Position numbers and translations under genes: made by a program. The notes beneath the pieces were generated by a model that was not told the DNA's origin, made no database searches, and saw only the letters and a list, made by a program, of their open reading frames with translations. Shown in pieces: positions 45,273 to 56,208 of a stretch of 64,000 bases of DNA (position 1 is its first letter; each line of letters starts with the position of its first letter). The stretch spans positions 21,992,001 to 22,056,000 of the forward strand of contig JAWHQI010000004.1 in NCBI GenBank assembly GCA_033032865.1, in the 5' to 3' direction. Source of the stretch: Dactylorhiza incarnata. Lineage: Eukaryota; Streptophyta; Magnoliopsida; Asparagales; Orchidaceae.

Positions 45273-46073
45273 GAACAAAGCCTGTCGGAGGTCATCTCGT
45301 AGTCCTCGGTAGAACCTAGCAGCTATGTCTCTATCTGTAGTCACCAAAGTCCCAGCAAAATGGGCTAAGTGAATGAACTCCCGCTGGTACTCCGACACGG
45401 TCCTCTCTCCCTGTCGGATGTGCAGGAACCCCTCCTGTAGTGCAACTCGGTCAGCATCTGAGATAAAGTGCTCCAGAAAATCCTCGAAAAACTCTCCCCA
45501 GAGGATCGTGCTGAGTGGTTGCCCTCTAAATATGGAACGGCTGGCTGCCCTCCACCAGTCTCGGGCATAGCCCTCCAGTAAAGTCACTACTAAGGACACT
45601 ACAGCCACAGCAGGGCACATCATACTGACTAGAAGCTCCTCGACTCTCTCTACCAACTCCTCTTCCTGCATGGAAGACTCGGTGCCTCGGAAGATAGGGG
45701 GCCTTAACCCCCAAAAGTTTGTCAGAAGGTCTGTGGGCATGGTAGGCTGCTAGGGTGGCCGTAGGATGGCTGTCTGAAAGGTGGCCAGCAAAGCTGTCAG
45801 CATCCGTCCCAAGTCGGTCTCAGTAAAAGGAGCTACAGCTGGAGCGACTGGGGCTGGTGGTGAAGTGGTAGGATGGTACTGATCCCTAGAGGAAGACCTT
45901 CCGTTACTGGACTCCGGTATCTGGAGAAGTAACAGACGAACATCAGGATTTGCAAAAATAAGGGAATTTTGCAAAACTGACTGAAATGGAAGCGGAAAGC
46001 ATGTGGGTGTACTACTATGCAGTGTAGGGTCCTTAAACTTTAAACCTAAGGGTCCACCAGGCTTCCGCTGCAT
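45273..46073 (-). pseudogene. Tekay-A gag N-terminal and core part
   Basis: Minus-strand frame from about 46073, with a TAG at 45750, then FRGTESSMQEEELVERVEE, GYARDWWRAASRS, FLHIRQGERTVSEYQREF, HLAHFAGT and FYRGLRDDLRQALF: the retrotransposon gag core of chromovirus Gypsy elements, colinear with Gypsy-B gag at 56500-56900. The Copia-D insertion at 45272 cuts it after RQALF. Confidence 0.85.
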
Positions 46074-46141
46074 GGTTCGTTCCGAACCAAGAAACGGAAG
46101 CTGGGAAAGGAGGATCTAAAGACTGCCCCATGTGGTCAGAT

Positions 46142-46159
46142 CGTGGAAGCTCTGATCCA
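46142..46159 (-). other. Tekay-A primer-binding site
   Basis: Minus-strand TGGATCAGAGCTTCCACG, two bases from the LTR. It looks like the initiator tRNA-Met PBS with one base lost (TGGATCAGAGC against TGGTATCAGAGC). Confidence 0.75.
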
Positions 46160-46161
46160 TT

Positions 46162-47758
46162 TGAAAGACCCCCCCCCCCCCCCCCCAAAAAAAAAAAAAA
46201 AAAAAAACTAAACCCGGTTCAGGGGGAGGGGGTCTTACTGCCCAAGGCGGCCACTTCGCGCTTCTCAGGTAGCAACAACTCACCCTCTCAAGCACAGAGT
46301 GATCGCCTTATCAGGCACAAGAATCATCACATCACATCAGAGTCACATAGCGGAAGCAGAAATAAGGGAAAATAGATAAGGCAACCACTATATATATATC
46401 TAACCAAAAAGGCCGTAGCCTACTACTTACATACACTGTCTCATGGGCTACAAATAAGTACAACAAAGCACTCCTTATTTAGCCCTATACTCTAGGACTC
46501 ACATCGCGGAAGACAGGGGGCGAGGCTGGAGTATCTGATCGGGCAATCTCTAAGGCTAGTAAGTCATCCTGCGGTATAGGGGCTTCATGCTGTCCCATCT
46601 CCCGTGAATGGTTATAAGAATAACCGTTAGTCACAGAGCTAAGTGGAAAACACATTCCCTCAGCGGATCCGTATCCTGGGGGCGGGCTAAAGTACCCAAG
46701 TAAATAGCCAAAGCAAGGAAAGAGTTAGCAACAGGTATATATTTAAAACTTTAAGGCCTTCCAGCAGTAATTTAATAAAGTAGAGGGGGCGCACAGTGTA
46801 CAATAATATTAGTAAACTTATCTTACACACACACATCACATATTCAATCCTGTACACACAACCCTGTGTCGACACAGTTTGGACTGCTTCTCTTCCAGCA
46901 GGGTAACGAACCCTACGAGCCTCTTCGATGTGGTCGTCGGTGACAGTGGCTAGTCCTGCCACTTCTGAGGGTAGTCGTACCGTATCACCCAGGCCCTCCC
47001 ATACAGCTTAGTGTACTATTTGGATGTGAGCGACATACGGCGATTTCGAGATTTTGGGCGACCAGTGGAGGCAAATCAGCAGGTTTGAAGTGGTGATAAC
47101 CCGCGGTGCACTTCTCCCTGTCTCCATTAGTCGTCAATCCTCCCGCACTGGTACGAATGGTTTGCGGGATAGACTGACCCGCCACCTTTATAGCAAGCAA
47201 TTCGCAATCATTTCAAAGAAAGGGACGACTTCTCCAGGTCTACCGCGGCTTCCTTGATTCAACCGGTTACACAACTTTTGGCCGGGAGACGTAGCGGATG
47301 TGGGGCATATTATTTGGGGCTAACCCAAGAGGAAGGACTCAACTATTGGTTATCGATCCCCAATTAAGACCTTATAGCAGCACAAAAAGAACCTCTTTTT
47401 AGCGCAGGACCTGGGTTAGCACCGCAAGCATAATATAATGCAACATAAACTGCGGAGCTGAGTAATAAAGCACTTAACAGAAAGGAAGGCCGAAGGCAAG
47501 GGCTGAATTAACTAGACCAGTACGAGACTGGAGTATCAAAAAGAATGAACAGAAAACCTTAATCAACTGACCAGTGCGAGACTGGAGTATTGAAAAGAAT
47601 GAACAAAAAGCAATAACTAAGTGACCAGTGCGAGACTGGAGTATTGAAAAGAATGAACAGAAAGTAATAACTAAATGACCATTGCGAGACTGGAGTATTA
47701 AAAAGGAACAATTGCAAATAGTAAATGTAGGACCAGTACGAAACTGGAGGACATAAAT
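46162..47758 (-). repeat. Tekay-A 5' LTR, first part
   Basis: Starts TGAAAGACCC and is colinear with 18796-20400 of the 3' LTR, including the C/A homopolymers, the fold-back and the 54-bp array (47515-47757). Interrupted at 47758 by Gypsy-B; it resumes at 63177. Confidence 0.9.
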
Positions 47759-48606
47759 TGTAACACCCCAGGCTTCACTCCAGCTATTTCTGGAGGAAGG
47801 CAGGGTCAGGCTACTTCTTGAGAAACAACTGTTTCTCGAGAAGTGAAGGTTGTAGCTGCTTCTCGAGAAACAGCTAGTTCTCGATAAGTGAAAGCAGTGA
47901 ATTCGTCGAACGTAGTTTGACGAACAGGCATCGCTAGAGTTCTCGAGAAGTGAAGGCGCTAGAGTTCGTCGAACGGGGTTCGACGAACCGCTGGCGCTGG
48001 AGTGCGCCGTAGCGAGTTCGTCGAACTGAGTTCGATGAACTGCTGGCACTAGAGTGCGCCGAATTGAGTTCGTCGAACTGAGTTCGACGAACTGAGTTCG
48101 ACGAACCGCTGGTGCTGGAGTGCGCCGAAGCGAGTTCGTTGAACTGAGTTCGATGAACCGCTGGCGCTGGAGTTCGTCGAAATGAGTTCGACGAACCGCT
48201 GTCACTAGAGTGCACCGAAGCGAGTTCATCGAACTAAGTTCGACAAACCGCTGGCACTGGAGTCTGTTCGACGAACATTTCATGCTGAGTTCGACGAAGC
48301 GCGGGCACGGGCGTAAGCAGCGTTCCTGGACGTCCGTTATGATTAAATCTTGATCCTACGATTTAGATAAGTGCGTCCTAAGGTGTTATTTAGGGCAGAG
48401 AGTCCTCTTTCAGGCTTCGGAAAAATCCTTTGTGCTGTTGGTGGCGTAGAAGAGAGGAAGGGTTTTGGAGGAAGACGAAGGCTAGATCCTCCATTGTTGG
48501 AGCACCGGAGCTCCGTTCGCCGATCTGAGACCGGCAACGCGTAGGGGACGTCGAGGCACTTCTTCTCCTCCATTCTATTGCAAGTTTCCCATGGCTAGGA
48601 GGAAAT
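47759..48606 (+). repeat. Gypsy-B 5' LTR, left part
   Basis: Starts TGTAACACCCCAGGC and is colinear with 60874-61690. It contains TTCTCGAGAAG-type palindromes near 47820-47890 and the 52-bp repeat array. It ends at the Nonaut-C TSD GAAAT (48602-48606). Confidence 0.92.
47900..48290. repeat. About 52-bp tandem repeats in Gypsy-B 5' LTR
   Basis: Imperfect copies of a unit with GAGTTCGACGAACCGCTGG, CGCTGGAGTGCGCCG and AAGCGAGTTCGTCGAA, several shortened. The matching array in the 3' LTR is 61010-61400. They create long artificial frames on the minus strand rich in Ser, Arg and Asn. Confidence 0.88.
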
Positions 48607-49771
48607 TGATGAGTACTTTTTGTACTCATCTTTTAGTATAATTTTAATATATTTTTAATATGAAATTATATAGTTTTTATGCTTTTCTTATTTAATTTAT
48701 TATCTTTTCAATTTTACAAACTAACTTAAGCCTTATCTGTGTTTTTCAAGATTTCAGGGCATTTTGAGCAAAATTGTCAAGTACACGCCCATGGTTATGG
48801 GCGTGACCAAGGGCGTGACAGCCAAAGATGTGTTTCAGACCGGCCTCCGCTACCCAGAGTCGTTCCATGAAGAATTCGCCAAGTACACGCCCCAGGTCAC
48901 GGGCGTGACCAAGGGTGTGACACCTGGCTGCTGCGTTCGATGAAAATTTAGGAGATCGACGAACAGGCGAGAGTTCGATGAATGTTCAGAATTCGCCAAG
49001 TCACGCCCCAGGTTACGGGCGTGACCAAGGGCGTGACCTCCAAGTCACGGTCGGGACCCCACCACCAGCTGCCAGCACGCCTGCCACGTCAATTAAAGTT
49101 ACACGCCCCAGGTCACGGGCATGACCAGGGGGCGTGACTAACAGATCACGGGCGTGACTCGCCCCGCGCGCCTTCCCACCAAAGATTTCCCGCCAGCAGC
49201 ACTTTTAGAGATTACACGCCCCAGGTCACGGGCGTGACCTTGGGCTTGACGCGTCCGTAATGCCTGCATTGAAGCCAGAGCGCGCCCTCTCTGCAGCGCC
49301 GATCACGCCCCTTACACTCCCTTGGTCACATGCATGACCAAGGGCGTGTAACCTCAATTTTGCAGCTATAAAAAGCTAGCTCCAGCAGATGTTTTGGGAG
49401 GAATTTTGGAAAGCAATTTTTAGGACTTAGACTTTTCTTTTCATGTTTTATTTTCATGTTTTAGTAGTTCTTATGCTCCTCCTTTATTTCTTGCAATTGT
49501 ACTTTCAATTCAATAGTTGTAATTTCTTTTCATTTTGTAGTTAATAAAATAGTTCTTTTATTTTCTCATTCTCTTCTTTTTTCTTCATGAATCTTTTTTA
49601 TTTCTTTTGATACCAACTCCAAAGTTTTAATTGATATAATAATAGAGATTTTCTTGAAGTAAGAGTACTCAACCGCCCCAAGTCTAATACGACCTTGGTT
49701 TCTTATAACCTATACTACATTTGATACGGTACACTTGCCGTTATCGTTTGCGGATATTGTTTTGCGCATCA
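48607..49771 (+). repeat. Nonaut-C 5' LTR
   Basis: 1165 bp from TGATGAGTACTTTTTG to TTTTGCGCATCA. The first 25 bp contain the palindrome GATGAGTACTTTTTGTACTCATC. Between 48780 and 49350 blocks such as CACGCCCCAGGTCACGGGCG and TGACCAAGGGCGTGAC recur about seven times, able to pair with one another. Confidence 0.93.
49367..49374 (+). promoter_or_regulatory. TATA box in Nonaut-C 5' LTR
   Basis: TATAAAAA in GCAGCTATAAAAAGCTAGC, about 20 nt after the last GGGCGTG repeat. Conserved at 54130-54137 in the 3' LTR. Confidence 0.7.
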
Positions 49772-49777
49772 AGTTTT

Positions 49778-49795
49778 TGGCGCCGTTGCTGGGGA
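49778..49795 (+). other. Nonaut-C primer-binding site (tRNA-Asp)
   Basis: TGGCGCCGTTGCTGGGGA, six bases after the LTR. It matches the complement of the tRNA-Asp 3' end with one change; the usual Athila/Tat form has GCC in place of GCT. Confidence 0.88.
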
Positions 49796-49910
49796 TACGG
49801 TTGATATTTCGAAAAAAGAAATATTTATTAATTTTATCGTTCTCTTTCTTCTCGCACTTCTCTATAAAATTTAAAAAAAAAATCTTGAAAAGCGCAATCT
49901 AAATTCTCAG

Positions 49911-49988
49911 AAAGGACGCTTTGGGCTTGAATTCCCATCACAGCCTCTAGTACCTTGCGAGCCCTTCACCGGGTTGACCTTGGGAAGT
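49911..49988 (+). repeat. 78-bp internal repeat of Nonaut-C, copy 1
   Basis: AAAGGACGCTTTGGGCTTGA up to TTGACCTTGGGAAGT. It recurs at 51986-52063 with two mismatches over 78 bp and is non-coding in both places. It contains the complementary words AAGG and CCTT and a CACCGGGT stretch; no known RNA family is recognised. Confidence 0.9.
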
Positions 49989-50093
49989 GCGGGAGTAATT
50001 TAACCCGCTCTTTGAAAAAAAAAATTTTATAATAAAAATATTTTTAAAATTCCATTCATTTGAGTAAAGGTTGTTTCCTTTTTATTTTTTATT

Positions 50094-51738
50094 ATGCAAT
50101 CACTTGAATTGGCCGTAAAAGTTGCCGAGCTTCAAAGCCAAGTATATCTTTTGGAAGCGGCACAAAAACGCCAAAATAGTTGTTATTATTGTAATGCGTC
50201 TCATCAAGGTGAGGAATATTATTTACATTCATATGCTCAAAAATAATTATTATGAAAATAATTATCCTCAATATTATGCAAATAATTTTGATAATAATTA
50301 CGATCATAATTTTTCATCTTTTAATGAAAATAATTTTTCAAATTTTGATGAAAATAATTTTTCTAATAATAATGAGAACAAATTTTTGGCATTTAATAAT
50401 TGTTCTTCTAGCTCCGAAGTTAATTCTTTTTGGTGGCAAGCTCAGCCGGATAGCTCTCGCAACAATGAAGATAAATTTTTAGATCCGAATTTTTATTCTT
50501 CATCTTATACACCGCAATTTTCGTTCTCTAATTTTGGGAAAATTCCGCCAATTCAAATAGATACTGCCCCCCAAAATTTAGAGGAAAATAATTTTTCTAA
50601 TTTTCACGAGAATAATTTTTAAGCTTCTAATAATTGGTCTTCTAGCCCCGAAGTAGATTATTCTTGGTGGCAAGATCACCCGGATAGCTCTCGGAGCTAT
50701 GAAGATAAATCTTTAGATCCGAATTTTTGTTCTTCTTCTCTTGCGCCGCAATTCTCATTCTCTAATTTTGGGGAAATTCCGCAGATCCAAATAGACACTT
50801 CCCCCCAAAATTTAGAGGAAAATATTATTTCGTCTAGTGTTTTTTCTAATTTTCACGAGAATAATTTTTCGGCTTCTAATAATTTTTCTTCTAGCCCCGA
50901 AGTAGATTATTCTTGGTGGCAAGGTCACCCGGATAGCTCTCGGAGCGATGAAGATAAATCTTTCGATCCAAATTCTTGTTCATCTTCTTTTGCACCACAA
51001 TTTTCTTTCTCTAATTTTGGGGAATCTCCACCGAATCAATTTGATACTTCCCCCCAAAATTTAGAGGAGAATTTTATTTTTTCTAGTGTTTCTTCTCCAT
51101 CTTTGGATAATTTAGTTATGGAGGAACATGTGGTTTCATGTAATCTCATAACTTCTTTTACCAAAGATGAAGAAAACTTATTATACTAAGAATTTCTTAA
51201 AGTTATGGGCAATTCGGATGAAATAGAAGAAGAACAAGCTTCTTCCCCTACTCCACCCGGATTTTATTTTCTTTGTCATGAATATTCACGAATTTCTTCT
51301 ATCCAACCAAAAATTCATGAAAATTTTGTGTCCGAAAATTTTATTCCGCTTGGTAATGCTCTATGTTTTTCAAAAGAAAATTTTATTTTAGAAAAGGAAC
51401 AACCAGAGCTAAATCATATATTTTCACAAGCACCTCCTCCTTGCGAAATATTTTCTGACTCATTTATTTGTGATTCTCTTTATTCTAATAATTTTTAGGT
51501 TAAGGATCAACCGTTGCCACCCCAAATAGTCAATGATCCATATGTCGCTCATCTTTATTTTTCCAAATCACCTCAGGTATGTATAGGTGATTTGGATTTA
51601 TATATTCAAATTCAAGGACAAAAGGAGAATCACAAGATAAACAGAGGAGTCTTTGGGCAACGGATGACGACATACTCACCTCAGCATGAATTAAGGGAGT
51701 TTCCAGTACATTTTAAATTTATATATCTGTTTAGCTAA
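50094..51738 (+). pseudogene. Nonaut-C repeat-rich reading frame of unknown function
   Basis: The ATG at 50094 opens 50 codons with SCYYCNASHQGEE, a possible remnant of a zinc-knuckle-like C..C..H motif. A frameshift near 50240 leads to a second frame, open to 51738 except for stops at 50620, 51187 and 51496. It starts with an Asn/Tyr/Phe-rich stretch (NNYYENNYPQYY). Three copies of a unit of roughly 75-85 residues follow (about 50380, 50583 and 50821 to 51069), each with SSPEVDYSWWQ, HPDSSRS.ED, PQFSFSNFG and QNLEEN. An acidic C-terminal part of about 220 residues follows. There is no similarity I know to gag, pol or envelope, although its position fits the gag place of Athila/Tat elements. 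It has about four disabling changes. Confidence 0.7.
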
Positions 51739-53379
51739 CACTAACCGTCTAGCTTAAAGACGGGAAAAAGAAAGCGCTCTTGGGAGGCACCCCTTGCTTA
51801 TCTTTAATTTTATGTATTTTTCTTTTAAAAGTTTATTTTCCAAGTTTTCTTCATACTTAGTTTTAAACATTGGGGACAATGTTTAATTTTAAGTATGGGG
51901 GTGTAGCATTGCTTTCTTTGAATTTCTATTTAGTTGAATATATATATATAAATATTTTCTATCTAACAAAAATAAAATTTCTTGGAAAGGACGCTTTGGG
52001 CTTGAATTCCTATCACAGCCTCTAGTACCTTGCGAACCCTTCACCGGGTTGACCTTGGGAAGTCCAAGAAGGAAAAAAATTTATGCTGAATTTTTATACT
52101 TACTCATATGCAAAATCCTTAGTAGATTTGCTTTTGTATAGTGCCGCAGGGAATTTTTATACTTCATTAGATTTTGAATTTTGGAATAAAATTGTTGACT
52201 CATGCAGTGTTCCTAATTAAGCGCATGCGTTTGTAGAATTCTATGTCAAATTAACTATTCAGCATAAAATTAGATTTATGTTTTTCTAACTACGAAAAAA
52301 CAATTTTTGTTTTACTCTTACCTTGAATCCGGTAGAATCTATGAATAATTCAAGTGAGTATATAGAAGCTTACTAGAAAAATATTAGACATTTTGAACGG
52401 AAGGGTATTCTTTCTCGACGGCTAGAACTTGCCTCTAGCGATTCTCGAAGCATTTGCATAGGTTTGTCATAGTTTTTAGAAGTGATTTAGGCCATCTTTT
52501 GATCATTTGTGCCTGTTTGCCCACCTTTAAACATTTTTCATTGCTTAAACACTTTGGGCCTTTCCTTATTTCCTTTGCTACCTCCACCTTTCATTTTCAC
52601 CAAAGCCAAAACATCCACCCCATGATCACACTAAACATTTGATATTTTTTAAAAATTCTGCAATGTGTTCAATTGTGAAAATGAGGAAATTGCTATTTTT
52701 TATTTGGAGCTACAAAACAAAAGGGGATACAAAAACAAATGAACAATTATTTTGTTGGCCAATTGTGAAAAATAGAGAAAATTATTCATGGCCTTATATT
52801 TGAAAAATAAGAGAGTTTTTTGTATGTTTTGCTTCATGACAACTCTTATGCGAGGTTTAAATTTTGATAATTTTACTCTCACATTGGTTTAGTGTGATCC
52901 TTAGCCGTCATATTTTATCTCTTTGATTTCCAATCCCAAATCATATACCTAAGCCAAGTTTCACTCCTAATGAAAGCCCTTTTGATCTTTAAGCTATGAC
53001 ATTATACTTGTGAGTGGAGAGAGTGCGACCGGGAAAGCCTATGGCTATCATCATTGATGGATTTCTTTGGAGGCTATCCCGAAACTCGGTTTCGGGTAAT
53101 ATTGATCTTAGAAAACACGCTACCCGCTCCCTGAATAGCATTCGAGAATTTACCGAACTTTCAACTTAAAAGTAAAAGCAGTATGTTAATTCGCATTGCT
53201 GAAAATTATAAGCTAATCATTATGCTGAATAGGTTTTTCAACTAGGATCTCTACACGTAGGCGTAAGACTTCGCTTTTTTATTCCTTGAGTTCAAATTTT
53301 TTTTCTAGTATTTAAATTTTTCTACTCCTATGAAAAGTTGTTTGCTCGGGACTAGCAAACGAGTAAGTATGGGGGTGTT
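51739..53379 (+). other. Nonaut-C 3' non-coding region with conserved blocks and two PPT-like motifs
   Basis: At about 51755-51795 a block with GAAAGCGCTCTTGGGAGG resembles a signature found after pol or env in Athila/Tat elements. TTGGGGACAATGTTTAATTT, then AAGTATGGGGGTGT, lies at about 51868-51904. The same GTAAGTATGGGGGTGTT stands against the 3' LTR (53363-53379) and is the functional PPT. The 78-bp repeat copy 2 is at 51986-52063. The rest is AT-rich with no reading frame I support. Confidence 0.75.
51986..52063 (+). repeat. 78-bp internal repeat of Nonaut-C, copy 2
   Basis: Differs from copy 1 at two positions (CCC to CCT, GAG to GAA). It lies about 80 bp after the first PPT-like block, as copy 1 lies about 115 bp after the PBS. 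Confidence 0.9.
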
Positions 53380-54534
53380 TGATGAGTACTTTTTGTACTC
53401 ATCTTTTAGTATAAGTTTAATATATTTTTAATATGAAATTATATAGTTTTTATGCTTTTCTTATTTAATTTATTATCCTTTCTAACTTAAGCCTTATCTG
53501 TGTTTTCTAGGATTTCTGGGCATTTTGAGCAAATTTTGTCAAGTACACGCCCAAGGTCACGGGCGTGACCAAGGGCGTGACAACCAAAGATTTGTTCCAG
53601 ACCGGCCTCTGCTACCCAGAGTCGTTCCGTGAAGAATTCGCCAAGTACACGCCCCAGGTCACGGGCTTGACCAAGGGTGTGACACTTGGCTGTTGCGTTC
53701 GACGAAAATTCAGGAGATCGATAAACAGGCGAGAGTTTGACGAATGTTCAGAATTCGCCAAGTCACACCCCAGGTCACGGGGATGACCAAGGGTGTGACA
53801 TCCAAGTCACGTCCGGGACCCCACCACCAGCTTCCAGCACGCCTGCCACGTCAATTAAAGTTACACGCCCCAGGTCACGGGTGTGACCAGGTGGCGTGAC
53901 TTCCAGATCACGGGCGTGACTCGCCCCGCGTGCCTTCCCACCAAAGATTTCCCGCCAGCAGCACTTTTAGAGATTACACGCCCCAGGTCACGGGCGTGAC
54001 CTAGGGCGTGACTCGTCCGAAATGCCTGCATTGAAGCTAGAACGCGCCCTCTCTGCCAGCGCCGATCACGCACCTTACACGCCCTTGGTCACGGGCGTGA
54101 CCAAGGGCGTGTAACCTCAATTTTGTAGCTATAAAAAGCCAGCTCCAGCAAATGTTTTGGGAGGAATTTTGGAAAGCAATTTTTAGGACTTAGACTTTTC
54201 TTTTCATGTTTTATTTTCATGTTTTAGTAGTTCTTATGCTCCTCCTTTATTTCTTGCAATTGTACTTTCAATTCAATAATTGTAATTTCTTTTCATTTTG
54301 CAGTTAATAAAATAGTTCTTTTGTTTTCTCATTCTCTTCTTTCTTCTTCAAGAACCTTTTTTATTTCTTTTGATACCAACTCCAAAGTTTTAATTGATAG
54401 AATAATAGAGATTTTCTTGAAGTAAGAGTACTCAACCGCCCCAAATTTAATGCGACCTTGATTTCATATAACCTATACTACATTCAATACGGTACACTTC
54501 TCGTTATCGTTTGCGGATATAGTTTTGCGCATCA
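53380..54534 (+). repeat. Nonaut-C 3' LTR
   Basis: 1155 bp, partner of 48607-49771. It has a gap of about 15 bp near 53480 and scattered substitutions (roughly 5% by eye). The CACGCCC/GGGCGTG repeats are at 53545-54115 and the TATA box at 54130-54137. Confidence 0.93.
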
Positions 54535-56030
54535 GAAATCTCAAAAGGTAACGACATTTCTCCTCCCGATCTTTAGGATGCGTGCATTGCATCCCTTTTT
54601 CCTCTATTTTTTCTGCATTTTGGCACCGGATCCGTCGAGTGAGAGGGATCCGGGTCGCCTTGGTTCAAGAAGAACCATCAGGTTGATTAAGTCCATCCCC
54701 GACATGATTTGCACTAGAAATTCGCTCCGTTAATAGATTAGGCATTGTGGTTGAAGCCGGATTCGCGACCGTTGGTCCGATTCGGTGATGTTAATTGATG
54801 CGCATTTTAGGGGTTTTGCTAGAAATCTGAATACATCGAATTCGTCGTCGTGATGCCCTTGTAGGTTCGTATGTTAACGAATGTTAGTTTTCAACCGGGG
54901 AAAATAATGTGCGTGCTATGAGGCGTGTGATGCCTTGTGATGTGCGAAGGTGCGATTTGGTCTTTATGGTCGGCTGGCTATCTCGTGAATGCCAGAATTC
55001 ATGTGTGGAGAGTGTCCCGGCAAGACAAGTCCCTTCAGTGTTAGCGGCAAGAACATGTGAGCTGTCTGACAAGCCCGATGGCATCGTGGGCCAGGCGTGG
55101 TGGGTCACAGCGTGAGTTCTTGGCCTTGGGCTACGATGCCCTTTGGGGGAAATGTTGAGTACCCCATGGTTGTGCTGTATGCAATGTTGGCGGCAAGAAC
55201 ATGTGAGCTGTCTGACAAGCCTGATGGCATGGTGGGCCAGGAACGGTTGGTCACATCGTGAGTTCTTGGCCTTGGGCTACGATGCCTTTTAGGGGAAATG
55301 TCGAGAGTACCCCGTGGTTGTGTTGTTGATGTATGATGATGTGTTAGATTCATACGCTTTAGGGTGCCTTGGGTGAAACCCAGGTTGCATTCATATTGCA
55401 TTTTAGGCCCCTTTTATTACTTGCTCAACATAGAAACGTGGATGATGGTTGTGACACTCATGCCTGTTGTTTATGTTGCTTTTCTTTATATACATGTGCA
55501 TACGAAGTGCTGACTTGAAGGGTGATGTAGTTCCCCTGGGTCCGCTAGGACGGCCGGGAGGAGGGGTGTTGTTACACCATTTGTGGTCAGCCATAGCTGA
55601 CCTTCGTTTACCGCTCTTTGTGATTTGGATGCAGGCCAAGGATCGCAGGCCGGAACCAGCTCGCAGGCCAATAAGGTCTAAAGCTTCATGAAGCATTTAC
55701 TTAGCTTCCCTGCCTTTATGTGCTTGTCTTTTGTTATTTCCGGCTTGCATGCCGAGGTAGCTTAGGGAAGCTAGTTTTTCCCCTTTTGGGATTTCTTATG
55801 TGTTTTGAATGTTTGATGACTTGAACTCTGGTTCTGTAAGGCCTTAAGGCCGGTTTTACTCCTATGTGGTTGTGGACAATCTCCGTGTTTCTTAGTTTTG
55901 TTTCCGCTGTGTTATCTGAGTTTTGAGTTGGGTAGTTATATCATCTCTTAATACTAAAGCTGTGGTGGTTATATGTTGTGGGGTCCCGGCCGGACCTATA
56001 TTATATAGTCATTACAGTGGAGGTGTTACA
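54535..56030 (+). repeat. Gypsy-B 5' LTR, right part
   Basis: Resumes with the duplicated GAAAT and is colinear with 61687-63176, ending GAGGTGTTACA. It contains two adjacent copies of a unit of about 146 bp (about 55040-55335) with GGCAAGAACATGTGAGCTGT and TTCTTGGCCTTGGGCTACG. The same pair is in the 3' LTR at about 62195-62480. Confidence 0.92.
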
Positions 56031-56033
56031 ATT

Positions 56034-56051
56034 TGGTATCATAGATAGGTT
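56034..56051 (+). other. Gypsy-B primer-binding site
   Basis: TGGTATCATAGATAGGTT, three bases after the LTR. It matches the initiator tRNA-Met PBS in its first eight bases and partly thereafter. Confidence 0.8.
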
Positions 56052-56208
56052 TAGTGTATTCGGATCGCGTAAAGAGGTTGTCCACATAGGTGTATTGTGC
56101 GAGATCATGAGTATCCCTGTGTTCGAGTCTCGCGAGTAGAATTTGATGAGTTTATTTCCTTGCTTATGATAGGATGTTGGCGACGATGCGGGGACATCGA
56201 GAAGGCAA

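Larger units (their letters stand above)
48607..54534 (+). mobile_element. Nonaut-C: LTR element without pol, Athila/Tat-related
   Basis: 5.9 kb with LTRs of 1165 and 1155 bp and a perfect TSD GAAAT (48602-48606, 54535-54539). The tRNA-Asp PBS, the AAAGCGCTCTTGGGAGGCACCC-like block after the reading frame, and the PPT GTATGGGGGTG are signatures of Athila/Tat Gypsy elements. The 3.6-kb internal region has no protease, RT or integrase, only one decayed repeat-rich reading frame. It would need an autonomous partner to move. Confidence 0.9.

Noticed and set aside
47474..48283. Frame of 269 codons rich in Ser, Arg and Thr (minus strand), with similar ones at 61063-61398
   Set aside because: Spans the border of two different LTRs and consists mainly of 52-bp repeat units; not a gene.
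54458..55700. Several 70-100 codon frames on both strands around the Gypsy-B LTR
   Set aside because: All lie inside the LTR, recur in the 3' LTR at 61672-62838 with frame changes, and lack protein-like features.
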